From Halarchaeoplasma sp046498385 (GTDB taxonomy: Archaea > Thermoplasmatota > Thermoplasmata > Halarchaeoplasmatales > Halarchaeoplasmataceae), in the NCBI GenBank assembly GCA_046498385.1, contig JAWOAU010000011.1, forward strand, positions 1 to 64,000: 64,000 bases of DNA, given 5' to 3'. Position 1 is the first letter of the stretch, and every line of letters starts with the position of its first letter. This document shows, piece by piece, positions 44,346 through 52,864 of this stretch. The notes under the pieces were generated by a model that searched no databases, was not told the DNA's origin, and was given only the letters and a program-made list of their open reading frames with translations. The translations under genes were made by a program, and so were the position numbers.

Positions 44346-44501
44346 TCAGTTGATCACTTGTGGATCCTTCCCTCCCTGGCGGAAGGGGCTTCCAAAGAAG
44401 TTTGACGGGTATTTTACGACGCCATCCTTATTCTCTGTAGCGTATCCATTTTTGAAAATACCGATGATACCACCGTTGTTGAATACTGGATAGGTATTTT
44501 T
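44346..44501 (-). other. Coding-like sequence in frame after the beta-CASP stop codon
   Basis: Directly after the TGA that ends the beta-CASP protein gene, the same frame stays open for ~51 codons to TGA at 44346-44348. The encoded residues look protein-like (NTYPVFNNGG ... YPSNFFGSPFRQGG), with codon choices like those of neighbouring genes. There is no start codon or RBS. It may be a gene remnant, a lost C-terminal extension or a readthrough tail. No homology is claimed. Confidence 0.3.
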
Positions 44502-45440
44502 TCATTTCAAAGGCCGTGCATGGATACCCAATTCACCCTCCACCGCCGAGCAGAATTCCTTACCACTGCCGTGCACGGTAAGGACCTCCTCCGGATCGCA
44601 CTTTTCAACAAACTCCATCAGCTCATCGAATCCTGCATGGTCTGATAACGGAAACTGAGCGTCTATGTCCTTACTTCTGAAAAAGGAATAGAATGCACAC
44701 CAGCCTGATAGATATGCGATGTTTCCATTTTTTTTACGAGCGAGCCCGGCAAAACCGGACGATGGTTTTTTCAACTCCGCCGGGGTGACCACCGCTGTAA
44801 AATTATCTTGGGGTTCATCGGTCCTGTATTCTAGGTCCACACCGTGATCTCTGTATATATCACATATATCCGCTATCTTCTTTGGCACCGATGGAGTTTT
44901 TCCCATGGAGTTCAGGATGGCAATGGTCTCCTGTGCCTTGCCGAACTCGTAGGCACCGAAGACCACGGGTCCTTCGTTGAGCATCATCTTCGTCCACACT
45001 TTAAGGTCCTCTTCCACCTTGTTCTTCGGAGGTAACCTGTACTTTTTTTTCCCGTAAGTTGTTTCTATGATCAGGGTCTCACACCTCCGAGGTTCCGCTT
45101 TGCCGCATGTCATGCCGCCCAGAGTGTTGAAATCACCCGTATAAAGAATATCGCCTACGCTTATCATCGCGGAGCCGAACACATGCCCTGCGGGTGAGAG
45201 TGTGATATCTTCAAAACCTCCTATGCAGATATCTTCACCGTAGGGAACGGGTTTCCCCCTGCGTTCTCCCAGGCGTACTTCCAATATATCCAGTGTATGG
45301 GGTGTCATGTAGGCGTCCTTGACCAGATGGTCGAGATGTCCGTGGGTGACTATACCTATATCACTCTGGTGTGATGGATCCAGCAGCAGTTTTTTATTTC
45401 CTTCCCTGAGGACTATGCCTCGTTCATATCCTATATTCAT
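44502..45440 (-). CDS. Metallo-beta-lactamase/beta-CASP RNA-processing nuclease-like protein
   Basis: 312 residues. The metal motif THGHLDHL (~32-39), GHVFGSAMI with TGDFN (~86-104), and the late SDHAGF and HGSGKEF match the beta-CASP branch related to mRNA 3'-end processing exonucleases (Ysh1/CPSF73-like). It is probably an RNA-directed nuclease. It is shorter than the ~630-residue KH-domain aCPSF1 and lacks those domains, so its specific role is open. It sits 3 nt after a Zn-ribbon protein gene, in an operon. Confidence 0.85.
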   Translation of the reverse strand: MNIGYERGIVLREGNKKLLLDPSHQSDIGIVTHGHLDHLVKDAYMTPHTLDILEVRLGERRGKPVPYGEDICIGGFEDITLSPAGHVFGSAMISVGDILYTGDFNTLGGMTCGKAEPRRCETLIIETTYGKKKYRLPPKNKVEEDLKVWTKMMLNEGPVVFGAYEFGKAQETIAILNSMGKTPSVPKKIADICDIYRDHGVDLEYRTDEPQDNFTAVVTPAELKKPSSGFAGLARKKNGNIAYLSGWCAFYSFFRSKDIDAQFPLSDHAGFDELMEFVEKCDPEEVLTVHGSGKEFCSAVEGELGIHARPLK

Positions 45441-45443
45441 CTT

Positions 45444-45848
45444 TTACTTCTCCTGATCAAATTCAAAGTGATATCTGGTGGGGACCCGTCTTTTTAAAGA
45501 GGTCCAGTAAGGGCATTGGGTGCACCTGTATCCCAGTGTGACCGTACCGCCGAATATTGTTTCGTTCTTAGTTGTTTTGAGTTTACCACCACATACAGGA
45601 CACTTTCCTCTCAAGCTCTTTACCTTATCTTTCTGCCGTGCATCGATACTCACCTTCAGAAAAGGTGCCCTCGCGGCCATTTTTCTAAGTCTTTCCCGGC
45701 TTATGGTGTAAGAAGGGTCCCGGTTCTTCAATTCCTTTAAGATAAGAGTACGCAACTTGGTAAGAGAATTGATCCCCTTCATCCTCCGCATGACCGACCG
45801 CAGAGCATCTAGTACCTCTTCGTCATCGGGAATCGAGTAGGGCATCAA
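45444..45848 (-). CDS. Archaeal zinc-ribbon protein of unknown function
   Basis: 134 residues. The N-terminal ~75 residues are helical and basic, resembling a helix-turn-helix (SYTISRERLRKMAARAPFLKVS). The C-terminal part is a zinc ribbon with CPVCGGKL (~83-90) and CTQCPYW (~107-113). This layout suggests nucleic-acid binding, maybe in RNA processing with the adjacent beta-CASP protein gene, to which it is coupled by a 3-nt gap. I do not recognise a named family. Confidence 0.7.
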   Translation of the reverse strand: MMPYSIPDDEEVLDALRSVMRRMKGINSLTKLRTLILKELKNRDPSYTISRERLRKMAARAPFLKVSIDARQKDKVKSLRGKCPVCGGKLKTTKNETIFGGTVTLGYRCTQCPYWTSLKRRVPTRYHFEFDQEK

Positions 45849-45881
45849 AGGGGGTATCGCGGTAGGATTACTTATTTTTAT

Positions 45882-46283
45882 CTATTTAGTACTCTTGTAA
45901 AGCTTGACCACGCTTTCCACAGCATTTTTCGCCCTTTCTATACGCTGTTCGGCCTGCATCCTCGTCATACCCGGACCAGTTATACCTAGGCTCACCGGCT
46001 TACCGTAATCCAGGGACAGGTCCGCTATCTTCCGTGCGGCGTGAGAGATCACGGTTTCGTCGTGATCTGTTTCTCCCTTTATCACGGCACCCAAGGTGAC
46101 CACGCCGTCGATATCCTTATTCTCCAGCAGCTTTTTGATAACCAGCGGCATATCGAATACCCCGGGAACGTGCTTTATCTCTTTTACCTCTATTCCAAGG
46201 AATTTAGCATGTTCCTTTGCCCTCTCGAGCATCATGTGCGTTATGTCGTAGTTGAATTCCGACACTACTATTCCTATTTTCAT
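45882..46283 (-). CDS. ribH: 6,7-dimethyl-8-ribityllumazine synthase
   Basis: 133 residues. The active-site blocks are VSEFNYDITHMML (~7-19), VPGVFDMPLVIKKL (~39-52), GAVIKGETDHDE (~65-76) and the catalytic-region ISHAARKIA. RibH condenses the pyrimidinedione with dihydroxybutanone phosphate to form lumazine, the step before riboflavin synthase. Last gene of ribB-ribL-ribC-ribH; the gap to ribC is 13 nt. Confidence 0.96.
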   Translation of the reverse strand: MKIGIVVSEFNYDITHMMLERAKEHAKFLGIEVKEIKHVPGVFDMPLVIKKLLENKDIDGVVTLGAVIKGETDHDETVISHAARKIADLSLDYGKPVSLGITGPGMTRMQAEQRIERAKNAVESVVKLYKSTK

Positions 46284-46296
46284 ATCTATTCACCTT

Positions 46297-46758
46297 TTAT
46301 CTAATTGGTTCTGCATCGGGATGTCCTTCCCGCTGACCGGTACCGGCCATCCTCTGAAGCCTTTCTTGCCTAAAGAGCAGGTCGTAGGCGTTCGCCGCGT
46401 GTTCTCTTGCTCTGTTGTGGGCAAGTCGGCCCAGTTCTTTATCGTCATCTGCTTCGTCTTCGTGGACGAAGACCTCCAGTATGTGTACATCGTGCTTTAT
46501 CTCTACCTGCAGCAGTGCACGGGACGCCTGGTCCGCACACTGCTTGTCTATGGGTTCGGGACCGGGCATCCCGAGAGCTAGTACCAGATCGCACCCCATT
46601 TCAATGAGTTTCTGGGATGCTATGGCAAGGTCTTTGATCCCGGGTACAGTATATCTTTTAACCTTAAAACCTGTTCCCATGGAATTGAGCTCGTTCACCA
46701 CACTGCGGTACATATCGCACCTGGCGAAGGTAGTATCCGCAACTCCTATTGTCTTCAT
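46297..46758 (-). CDS. ribC: Riboflavin synthase, archaeal type
   Basis: 153 residues, the archaeal lumazine-synthase-like riboflavin synthase. MKTIGVADTTFARCDM at the N-terminus, VKRYTVPGIKDLAIAS (~33-48) and GMPGPEPIDKQCADQAS (~64-80) are its landmarks. It converts two lumazines to riboflavin plus the pyrimidine. The frame is open to 46800, but ATG 46758 gives the family start and a four-nt overlap with ribL. It lies between ribL and ribH. Confidence 0.94.
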   Translation of the reverse strand: MKTIGVADTTFARCDMYRSVVNELNSMGTGFKVKRYTVPGIKDLAIASQKLIEMGCDLVLALGMPGPEPIDKQCADQASRALLQVEIKHDVHILEVFVHEDEADDDKELGRLAHNRAREHAANAYDLLFRQERLQRMAGTGQREGHPDAEPIR

Positions 46759-47213
46759 CGGCCTTCCACCTGCTCTAGTTCTTTTTTCATACTGTACCAA
46801 TCCACTATCTTTCGAATTATCTTCCTGGTACCGTCGAGATCGTCTTTGTAGTGTTGCATCCTTACCACGTTCGCTCTTATCCCTCTCTCTTTCAGTTCCT
46901 TCTGTATGGTCCCTTCCTCGTGGATCTGATCGTATCCCAATGCGATAATATCCGGCCCGATCTCTTCAACGGTGCGGTACTTGTCCTCCTCATGCCCCAC
47001 TATCACTTCGTCTACCGGCTTTAGGGCTGCCACCATCTCCGCCCTCACGTCCTCTTTCATCAATGGTTCGTGTTTTTGCTTCCTCACCGTTTCATCGCAG
47101 GCAACCACCACTATCAACCGCTCTCCCAATTTTTTTGCTTCTTTAAGGTAATGTACGTGTCCGAGATGTAAAATATCGAATACTCCTACCGCCATCACCT
47201 TTTTATCAGCCAT
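46755..47213 (-). CDS. ribL: FAD synthetase RibL (cytidylyltransferase-like)
   Basis: 152 residues. GVFDILHLGHVHYLKEAKKL (~10-29) contains the HxGH nucleotide-transfer motif, and RTVEEIGPDIIALGYDQ (~87-103) is the second conserved block. In archaea RibL adenylates FMN to FAD. The start ATG 47213 overlaps the end of ribB by 8 nt. It is overlapped in turn by ribC, so the operon makes and activates flavin. That is relevant in an organism with many flavoproteins in the 49-62 kb operon (inferred). Confidence 0.92.
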   Translation of the reverse strand: MADKKVMAVGVFDILHLGHVHYLKEAKKLGERLIVVVACDETVRKQKHEPLMKEDVRAEMVAALKPVDEVIVGHEEDKYRTVEEIGPDIIALGYDQIHEEGTIQKELKERGIRANVVRMQHYKDDLDGTRKIIRKIVDWYSMKKELEQVEGR

Positions 47214-47907
47214 TATTTTCCTCCCACACCGATACAAGGTCCCTTCCTTCGATCAATGGAATATCGTTTTCTTCTCCATATATGGAAGCCTCCTCTTCGG
47301 ACATACTTCCACCACCGTCTGAGAGCATCTCGCAGATGGTCATACTGGGATATAGAGAAGTCAGGCTTAATATGTATGTAGCCAGTTCGGTGTGTCCCAT
47401 CCTCTCATCCAGTAAACCTTCAGAAGCGTTCAGTAAAAAAACATGACCCGGAGTACGGAATTCTTTTCCGAATTCTACCGATGCCTCTCCTTGTTTCATA
47501 TCTTTTATTCTTTCTCCTAAAACAGCCATGCGTTTGATGGTCAGAGACCGGTCCAAATCGGTGATTCCTGTGAATGTATCACGATGGTTTACCGAGAGAG
47601 AGAAGGTAGATTTCTCGTCATATGGTATGTCGTCGGCCTCCATGTATCTGAGTATTTCAAACCTGTCCGATGAATGAGTGTATATATCCTGCAGATAGGG
47701 CAGTGTCAACTTGCTCCATGTATCTTGTGGTATGGTTACACAGATAAGCCCGCCGGCGTCCTGCCTCAGCCTCCTCACCTTTCGCGGAGTGATCTTTTGT
47801 GAGGGTGTGACAAGGTCTACTTCCTCCTCTCTACCATCGGAGTCGTATATCATAACGAACCCTCCTTTCTTTAACCTGCCTACCGCTTCTTCCACCGTGT
47901 CGAGCAT
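47206..47907 (-). CDS. ribB: 3,4-dihydroxy-2-butanone-4-phosphate synthase
   Basis: 233 residues. It has VMIYDSDGREEEVDLV (~18-33) with the metal-binding acidic pair, QDAGGLICVTI (~50-60), and the later RTPGHVFLL and HTELATYILSL. It turns ribulose 5-phosphate into the four-carbon unit used by RibH. First gene of the riboflavin operon. The ATG at 47907 is ~24 nt after a TATA-like CTATTATAACC, so the message is probably leaderless. No FMN riboswitch-like fold was seen upstream. Confidence 0.94.
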   Translation of the reverse strand: MLDTVEEAVGRLKKGGFVMIYDSDGREEEVDLVTPSQKITPRKVRRLRQDAGGLICVTIPQDTWSKLTLPYLQDIYTHSSDRFEILRYMEADDIPYDEKSTFSLSVNHRDTFTGITDLDRSLTIKRMAVLGERIKDMKQGEASVEFGKEFRTPGHVFLLNASEGLLDERMGHTELATYILSLTSLYPSMTICEMLSDGGGSMSEEEASIYGEENDIPLIEGRDLVSVWEENNG

Positions 47908-47925
47908 GCTCGTGGAATAATTTTG

Positions 47926-47936
47926 GGTTATAATAG
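47926..47936 (-). promoter_or_regulatory. TATA-like box for the riboflavin operon
   Basis: Minus-strand CTATTATAACC is centred ~24 nt before the ribB ATG, so transcription would start at or within a few nt of the start codon. This leaves no room for a leader riboswitch. Confidence 0.5.
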
Positions 47937-48020
47937 AGTTTTGGTTTGCACGGTATAAGGGCAGTTAACGACGTTGTGCGTTCCCCAAAACGTAAATTCC
48001 GGATTTGTAATATCGTGTAG

Positions 48021-48410
48021 ATGATACAACTCTCCACGGTGATGGTTTTCTCATACGATTATCGAAATAGCTTGATAGTAGATTCGCTATGTGGATACTT
48101 CACAACATGCTGCCTTTTCCTTTTGTTCGTGGCTATCATCATGATCATATATTATCTCATAAAGCCGGGCCGGCTTAGAGTCGTTTCATGGAAAAGCAAA
48201 CAATGTCCAAACTGTGGGATACCCTTGAAATACGAGGGTGAAAGATGCCCGCGGTGCGGCGGGATACAGACGGAAGAAAAAAAGACATCTTCTTTTTTCT
48301 CAAAATTTACTCGCAAGGGTAAGAAGAGGTGTGAGGAATGTGATGTAGAGATGATCCGCCAAGAGGAGATCGACGCCTGGTATTGTCCCTCCTGCCGTAC
48401 TTATAAATGA
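48021..48410 (+). CDS. Membrane-anchored double zinc-ribbon protein
   Basis: 129 residues. One membrane helix (CCLFLLFVAIIMIIYYLI, ~30-47) is followed by two cytoplasmic zinc ribbons: CPNCGIPLKYEGERCPRCG (~62-80) and CEECDVEMIRQEE ... CPSC (~104-125). I do not recognise a family. Such proteins are common and uncharacterised in archaea. ATG 48021 or 48042 may be the start. It converges on the PAP2/kinase-like fusion gene, with 8 nt between them. Confidence 0.6.
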   Translation: MIQLSTVMVFSYDYRNSLIVDSLCGYFTTCCLFLLFVAIIMIIYYLIKPGRLRVVSWKSKQCPNCGIPLKYEGERCPRCGGIQTEEKKTSSFFSKFTRKGKKRCEECDVEMIRQEEIDAWYCPSCRTYK

Positions 48411-48418
48411 AAAATATA

Positions 48419-49423
48419 TTATGGTGGAAGGCCGGATCTTTCCATCATAAAGATCATGGTCGCGGATAGGACAGGGATGATCACGTTATCCTCGTTGAGT
48501 ATCTCCAGGTATCCCTTGAAATATATCCCCTCAACGAACATCACCACCGATGCGGCGGCGAATGCGGTCACGGGCTGCACCAGCAAAGATGCCACCACCC
48601 CGCTTAAGATCGCCCCTACTATATGCCCTTCGATGTTCTTATCTTTGCTGAGAGGGTGCTTGACGGTTCCGAAGTGAGTGCCTACGACATGGGAAGTGGA
48701 GTCACCTACGGCCAGAATCAGCAGTGCCGCTCCTATTATGTGCTCCTGAAAGAACAAAGATATCGCAAAGGCACCGAGGAAAAACAAAAAGCAGCCTTTT
48801 CCCGGAAATTCATACCGGAGTTCCTTTCTTTCGAACTTATCCAAAAACCAGTGGATAACGGGGATATCGATTTTTCTAGAGGTCCACACCGTTGTTCCTC
48901 CGATAACCAAAATCATCAAAAATGTCCTAGACACCGGCGGCAGAGGTTCCAACGGTATGTAGGATCCGATTTCGCCCAAGAAACCTTTGATCAACAGCAC
49001 CACAAGGGATATCCCTAACAATGCGTGAAAAAGCTGTCTTTTTAGCTCTGTTTCTTCTATGATAAATTTATAATTCAAGAATGCCAACCCTACAAGATAT
49101 CCTACCATGGCACCGAATATTATATCGCTTAAGTAATGTGCCCCCAAGTAGAGCCTTGAGACGGCTACCAAGAGTCCGAAAGATATCCAAAGTCCTTTGT
49201 ATCTGGGAAGTACTTTTATCAATATCGGGATCGCCGCAAAGGCCACGGCGGTGTAACCGCATAGAAAGGAGCACTGCCATATCTTTAACGATACACCTAT
49301 CAGTTCTATCTTTCCGGGCATGGTTCTCGTAAAGGCGTTCTGAAACCCGATGGCCACGAAGGTACCGAAGAGGATAGAGGCCATCAAAGGTGGCGTCCAC
49401 CATATCTTGTCGTTTTTCCACAA
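48419..49423 (-). CDS. PAP2-like domain fused to dolichol-kinase/CTP-transferase-like domain
   Basis: 334 residues, all membrane. Residues ~1-125 resemble a PAP2 phosphatase. RTMP (~33) is in the place of the RP motif, CGYTAVAFA (~55) stands where PSGHTAVAF is usual (catalytic His replaced by Tyr), and the last motif SRLYLGAHYLSD (~88-99) is intact. From ~128 (LKRQLFHALLG) the protein looks like a CTP-dependent polyprenol kinase: VGDSTSHVVGTHFGTVKHPL and NIEGHIVGAI are the conserved CTP-transferase block (~240-275). The start is TTG 49423 with AAGGGAT upstream. A role in isoprenoid-lipid phosphate metabolism is inferred. Confidence 0.7.
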   Translation of the reverse strand: MWKNDKIWWTPPLMASILFGTFVAIGFQNAFTRTMPGKIELIGVSLKIWQCSFLCGYTAVAFAAIPILIKVLPRYKGLWISFGLLVAVSRLYLGAHYLSDIIFGAMVGYLVGLAFLNYKFIIEETELKRQLFHALLGISLVVLLIKGFLGEIGSYIPLEPLPPVSRTFLMILVIGGTTVWTSRKIDIPVIHWFLDKFERKELRYEFPGKGCFLFFLGAFAISLFFQEHIIGAALLILAVGDSTSHVVGTHFGTVKHPLSKDKNIEGHIVGAILSGVVASLLVQPVTAFAAASVVMFVEGIYFKGYLEILNEDNVIIPVLSATMIFMMERSGLPP

Positions 49424-49563
49424 TAAAATATCCCTTGTGTTTCATACTTTTCAACATTTACTAATTTTGTTGAATATCCATCTCCTTCATATAAACCTTG
49501 GGCTCAAATTTAAAAAACTAGTTTCCAAAAGATACTTAACGGTGGGGCAAATCTCGGGTTCGT

Positions 49564-49767
49564 ATGGGAAAAGAAGACGAAGTAAAGATAGAAGAAGTAG
49601 GTAAAGGAGAAGAAATAGGTGTAAAAGTAGCCGATTGGCTAGCTGAAAAGAACAGGATACCTGAAGGAGTGGTTGAAGGTACCGTTGAGGCGGTGACTGA
49701 AAAGGCCATCTTAGTCAACGACGATTGGATACCAAAAAGCCAGGTTGAAAAGGCTTGGCTACTGTAA
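49564..49767 (+). CDS. Small conserved-looking acidic protein
   Basis: 67 residues, charged, without signal peptide. The second half, VEGTVEAVTEKAILVNDDWIPKSQ (residues ~38-61, a short beta-barrel-like pattern ending in WIPKSQ), recurs in small proteins of phages and prokaryotes that I recall but cannot name. Function unknown. The ATG is ~35 nt after a TATA-like AAGATACTTAA. It lies just upstream of the Hdr/Flox/Kor operon but has its own spacing and probably its own transcript. Confidence 0.55.
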   Translation: MGKEDEVKIEEVGKGEEIGVKVADWLAEKNRIPEGVVEGTVEAVTEKAILVNDDWIPKSQVEKAWLL

Positions 49768-49801
49768 TGGGCTGCTGTAATGATTTAATAAACGAACCGA
49801 A

Positions 49802-49813
49802 GGTATTATAAAC
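49802..49813 (+). promoter_or_regulatory. TATA-like box for the Hdr-Flox-Tfr-Kor operon
   Basis: GGTATTATAAAC lies ~55 nt before the hdrA ATG. It is the only promoter-like signal I see before the thirteen-gene run. It predicts a leader of ~25-30 nt with a GGTAGGT element just before ATG. Confidence 0.45.
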
Positions 49814-49863
49814 TACTTGATGTTCCACCCTTCAGAATATCCATTGCCCGATGGTAGGTACAT

Positions 49864-52863
49864 ATGAAAAAAGATGTTTTAATAATCGGCGGCGGAATCT
49901 CTGGCGTTCAATCCGCACTTGACCTGGCCCAGAAGGGTTATGAGGTGGTGCTGGTTGATAAATCTCCTAGTATAGGTGGGAACATGGTGAAATTGGATAA
50001 GACTTTTCCTACTAACGACTGTTCTATATGCATATCGGCTCCTAAGATGGTGGAAGCCAGCAGGAACGAGAATATTACATTACTGACTTACTCGGAGGTA
50101 AAGGAACTTATCGGCAACGCTGGTGGATTCAAGGTTAAAATCTGGAAGAGAACAAAGTACGTTGACCCCGAGGTCTGCACAGGATGCGGAGACTGCGAAG
50201 AGGTCTGTCCGGTGGAAGTACCGAGCGAGTTCGAGCAGAAATTGTCCGACAGAAAGGCGATTTACGTTGAATTCCCTCAATCGGTTCCCCTCACATACAC
50301 CCTGGATTACGCAAACTGCGTGGGCTGCGGCGCCTGCGAGCGGGTGTGCGATGCCGGGGCCATCAATTTCCTGGAAAACTCAAGGGAGATCGCGATAGAG
50401 GTTGGAAGCATAATCGTGGCTACGGGTTACGAGATGATGCAGCCCGACGAGTGGAGGGAAGAGTACGGTTACGGTAAATATCCCAATGTGTTAACAGCCA
50501 TGGAGTACGAGAGATTGCTGTCCGCCTCAGGACCCACCGGCGGCAAGGTGCTGAAAAGAAGTGACGGAAAACCCCCGGAGTCGGTCGCGTGGATACAGTG
50601 CGTCGGCTCCAGGTGCAAGCAGAAGGGTATGCCCTACTGTTCAAGGGTATGCTGTATGTACGCTACCAAACAAGCGTCCATAAGCAAGGGAGAGAATCCG
50701 GAGCTTGATACTGCGGTTCACTACATTGATCTTAGGGCTTATGGCAAGGACTTCCAGCAGTACTTTGACAAGGCGAAAAAAGAGGGTGTCAACTATTTAA
50801 GGGGCAGGCCGTCTAGAGTTTACCAGACCGAGGATGGAAGGTTAGCAGTAGAATATGAGGATACTGAAAGGGGAGAAGTCACAACTAACGTCGTCGATAT
50901 GGTAGTCTTGTCTGCAGCCATTATACCATCCTACGGAAACCAGAAGTTGGCGGAGATTTTGGATATAGAGTTAGACGAGAACGGTTTCTTCGAATCCAAG
51001 GATCTTCTCACTGCACCTACGGATTCTACACGGGAAGGTATCTACCTAGCTGGATGTGCCCAAGCACCTAAGGATATTCCCGACAGTGTTGCACAGGCCA
51101 GCGGTGCAGCGGCACAGGCGATGACCCCTATCAAGAACAGGAAAAGGAAAGGTGTACCAGAGAAAACTCCTGAAAAAGATGTAAGCGCCGAAGGACCGTG
51201 CATAGGCGTTATCGTTTGCGACTGCGGAAAGAATATAGCTAACTATATCGACGTTCCGGATGTAGTGGAGAGAATAAAGGATTGGCCGGGTGTTGTCCAC
51301 GTTGAAGAGACCATGTTCGCATGCTCTGAAGACTCGCAGACGAGAATCAAAGAGATGATCGAAGAAAAGAACCTGAACAGGCTGGTGATAGCGGCATGTT
51401 CGCCGACCACCCACGGACCACTTTTCCAAGATACCTTGGAAGAAGCCGGATTGAACCGCTACCTTTTCGAGATGGCAAATATAAGAAATCAGTGCAGCTG
51501 GGTTCATAGTCATGATGTCGAAAAAGCCACTGATAAAGCAGAGATCTTGACAGAGATGGCAGTCGAGAAGGTGAAGAATTTAAGTCCCTTGGAAGAGCAG
51601 ACCATCGAGATCAGAGACCGGTCGATAATCATAGGGGGAGGTGTTGCGGGGATGCAAACTGCGCTGAGCCTTGCGGATTCCAGCATCAAAGTTACCTTGA
51701 TAGAGAGGGAAGAAAAACTCGGGGGTAAATTGAACACGTTGAATACGCTTTTCCCAACCGATATCGATGCCCAGGAATTAGCTGACAAGCTTATACATCT
51801 CGTGGGGGACAGCGATAATATCAGGGTGATGACAAATGCCAACATCGAAGCTATCGACGGGTACATAGGCAATTATGAAGTGCAGGTAGATGGAGAGACG
51901 ATAGATGGGGACACGATAATCCTAACCACTGGATTCCAGGAGATCGATCCAACTGATTTCTATCACTACGGTGATGACGACCGGATAATGACACAGCTGG
52001 AACTCGACCGGGCTCTTCAAAGGGACGAATTGAAAGACCCGAAAAATGTCGTTTTCATCAACTGTGTAGGTGCCATGGAAGAAGAAAGACCGTGGTGCTG
52101 TCGTGTAGGATGCGGGAACTCACTGAAGAACGCCAAAGCGATCAAAGAGAAATATCCAGATTCAAACGTTTACATCATGTACAAAGACATGAGGGTGTTC
52201 GGTAAAAGGGAAGAGGAGTACTACATGGACGTTTCAGAGAAGGACGGGGTCATCTTTCTTCGATACTCGACGGAGAATAAACCCGATGTCACTGTTGGAG
52301 AAGATCAGCTCGACATCAAAGTTTATGACAACCTTTTGGATGAGGACTTGGAGATAGATGCGGATTATCTTGTTCTCGCTATGCAACTCGAAGGTGACAA
52401 GAGCGCAAGAGAGCTCAAAAAGATGTTGAAGATCTCTTCTAATCCAGCGAACTTTTACATGGAGGCACACGCCAAACTAAGGCCTTTAGAATTCCCTGCC
52501 GAAGGTGTTTATCTGGCAGGTGGGGCACACTATCCAAAAAACATCTCGGATACTTTGGCTCAAGCCCTAGGAGCCGCTTCGAAGGCTTCGATCCCTATGA
52601 TGAAGGGGTTCACTAAAAGTGAAGGCATAACTGCAGTCGTTGACGAAGACACCTGCATGGGATGCAGATTGTGTATAGATGTGTGCCCCTTCGGATCCAT
52701 CGATTTCAACGAAGAAAAAGGTGTTGCAAAAGTTACTCCCGTTCTTTGTAAGGGGTGCGGGCTCTGTACTGCTACATGCCGTTCAGGTTCTATACAACAG
52801 AAGGGGTTTACGGATAACCAGATACTTTCTATGATCAAAAATGCCACCAAAGGGGCGACTTAA
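49864..52863 (+). CDS. hdrA: Tandem HdrA-like flavoprotein (double HdrA)
   Basis: 999 residues, a fusion of two HdrA/QmoA-type FAD modules. Half 1 has FAD-binding IIGGGISGVQSA (~7-18), the cluster-ligand segment NDCSICISAPKM (~51-62), and two [4Fe-4S] motifs CTGCGDCEEVCP (~104) and CVGCGACERVCD (~152). Half 2 starts ~440 with the HdrA N-terminal domain (VCDCGKNI, AACSPTTHGPLF), then FAD-binding IIGGGVAGMQTA (~590), and ends with two more [4Fe-4S] motifs CMGCRLCIDVCP (~931) and CKGCGLCTATC. In half 2 the CSIC position reads TDID, so that ligand set is lost. HdrA is the bifurcating flavin subunit of heterodisulfide reductase complexes. First gene of a thirteen-gene operon. Confidence 0.9.
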   Translation: MKKDVLIIGGGISGVQSALDLAQKGYEVVLVDKSPSIGGNMVKLDKTFPTNDCSICISAPKMVEASRNENITLLTYSEVKELIGNAGGFKVKIWKRTKYVDPEVCTGCGDCEEVCPVEVPSEFEQKLSDRKAIYVEFPQSVPLTYTLDYANCVGCGACERVCDAGAINFLENSREIAIEVGSIIVATGYEMMQPDEWREEYGYGKYPNVLTAMEYERLLSASGPTGGKVLKRSDGKPPESVAWIQCVGSRCKQKGMPYCSRVCCMYATKQASISKGENPELDTAVHYIDLRAYGKDFQQYFDKAKKEGVNYLRGRPSRVYQTEDGRLAVEYEDTERGEVTTNVVDMVVLSAAIIPSYGNQKLAEILDIELDENGFFESKDLLTAPTDSTREGIYLAGCAQAPKDIPDSVAQASGAAAQAMTPIKNRKRKGVPEKTPEKDVSAEGPCIGVIVCDCGKNIANYIDVPDVVERIKDWPGVVHVEETMFACSEDSQTRIKEMIEEKNLNRLVIAACSPTTHGPLFQDTLEEAGLNRYLFEMANIRNQCSWVHSHDVEKATDKAEILTEMAVEKVKNLSPLEEQTIEIRDRSIIIGGGVAGMQTALSLADSSIKVTLIEREEKLGGKLNTLNTLFPTDIDAQELADKLIHLVGDSDNIRVMTNANIEAIDGYIGNYEVQVDGETIDGDTIILTTGFQEIDPTDFYHYGDDDRIMTQLELDRALQRDELKDPKNVVFINCVGAMEEERPWCCRVGCGNSLKNAKAIKEKYPDSNVYIMYKDMRVFGKREEEYYMDVSEKDGVIFLRYSTENKPDVTVGEDQLDIKVYDNLLDEDLEIDADYLVLAMQLEGDKSARELKKMLKISSNPANFYMEAHAKLRPLEFPAEGVYLAGGAHYPKNISDTLAQALGAASKASIPMMKGFTKSEGITAVVDEDTCMGCRLCIDVCPFGSIDFNEEKGVAKVTPVLCKGCGLCTATCRSGSIQQKGFTDNQILSMIKNATKGAT

Positions 52864-52864
52864 T

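Noticed and set aside
44339..44501. Plus-strand 63-codon frame opposite the beta-CASP downstream region
   Set aside because: No RBS or promoter, and it is the antisense shadow of the minus-strand coding-like stretch.
47908..48020. FMN riboswitch ahead of the riboflavin operon
   Set aside because: The TATA-like box lies ~24 nt before the ribB ATG, leaving no leader, and no multi-arm fold is visible.
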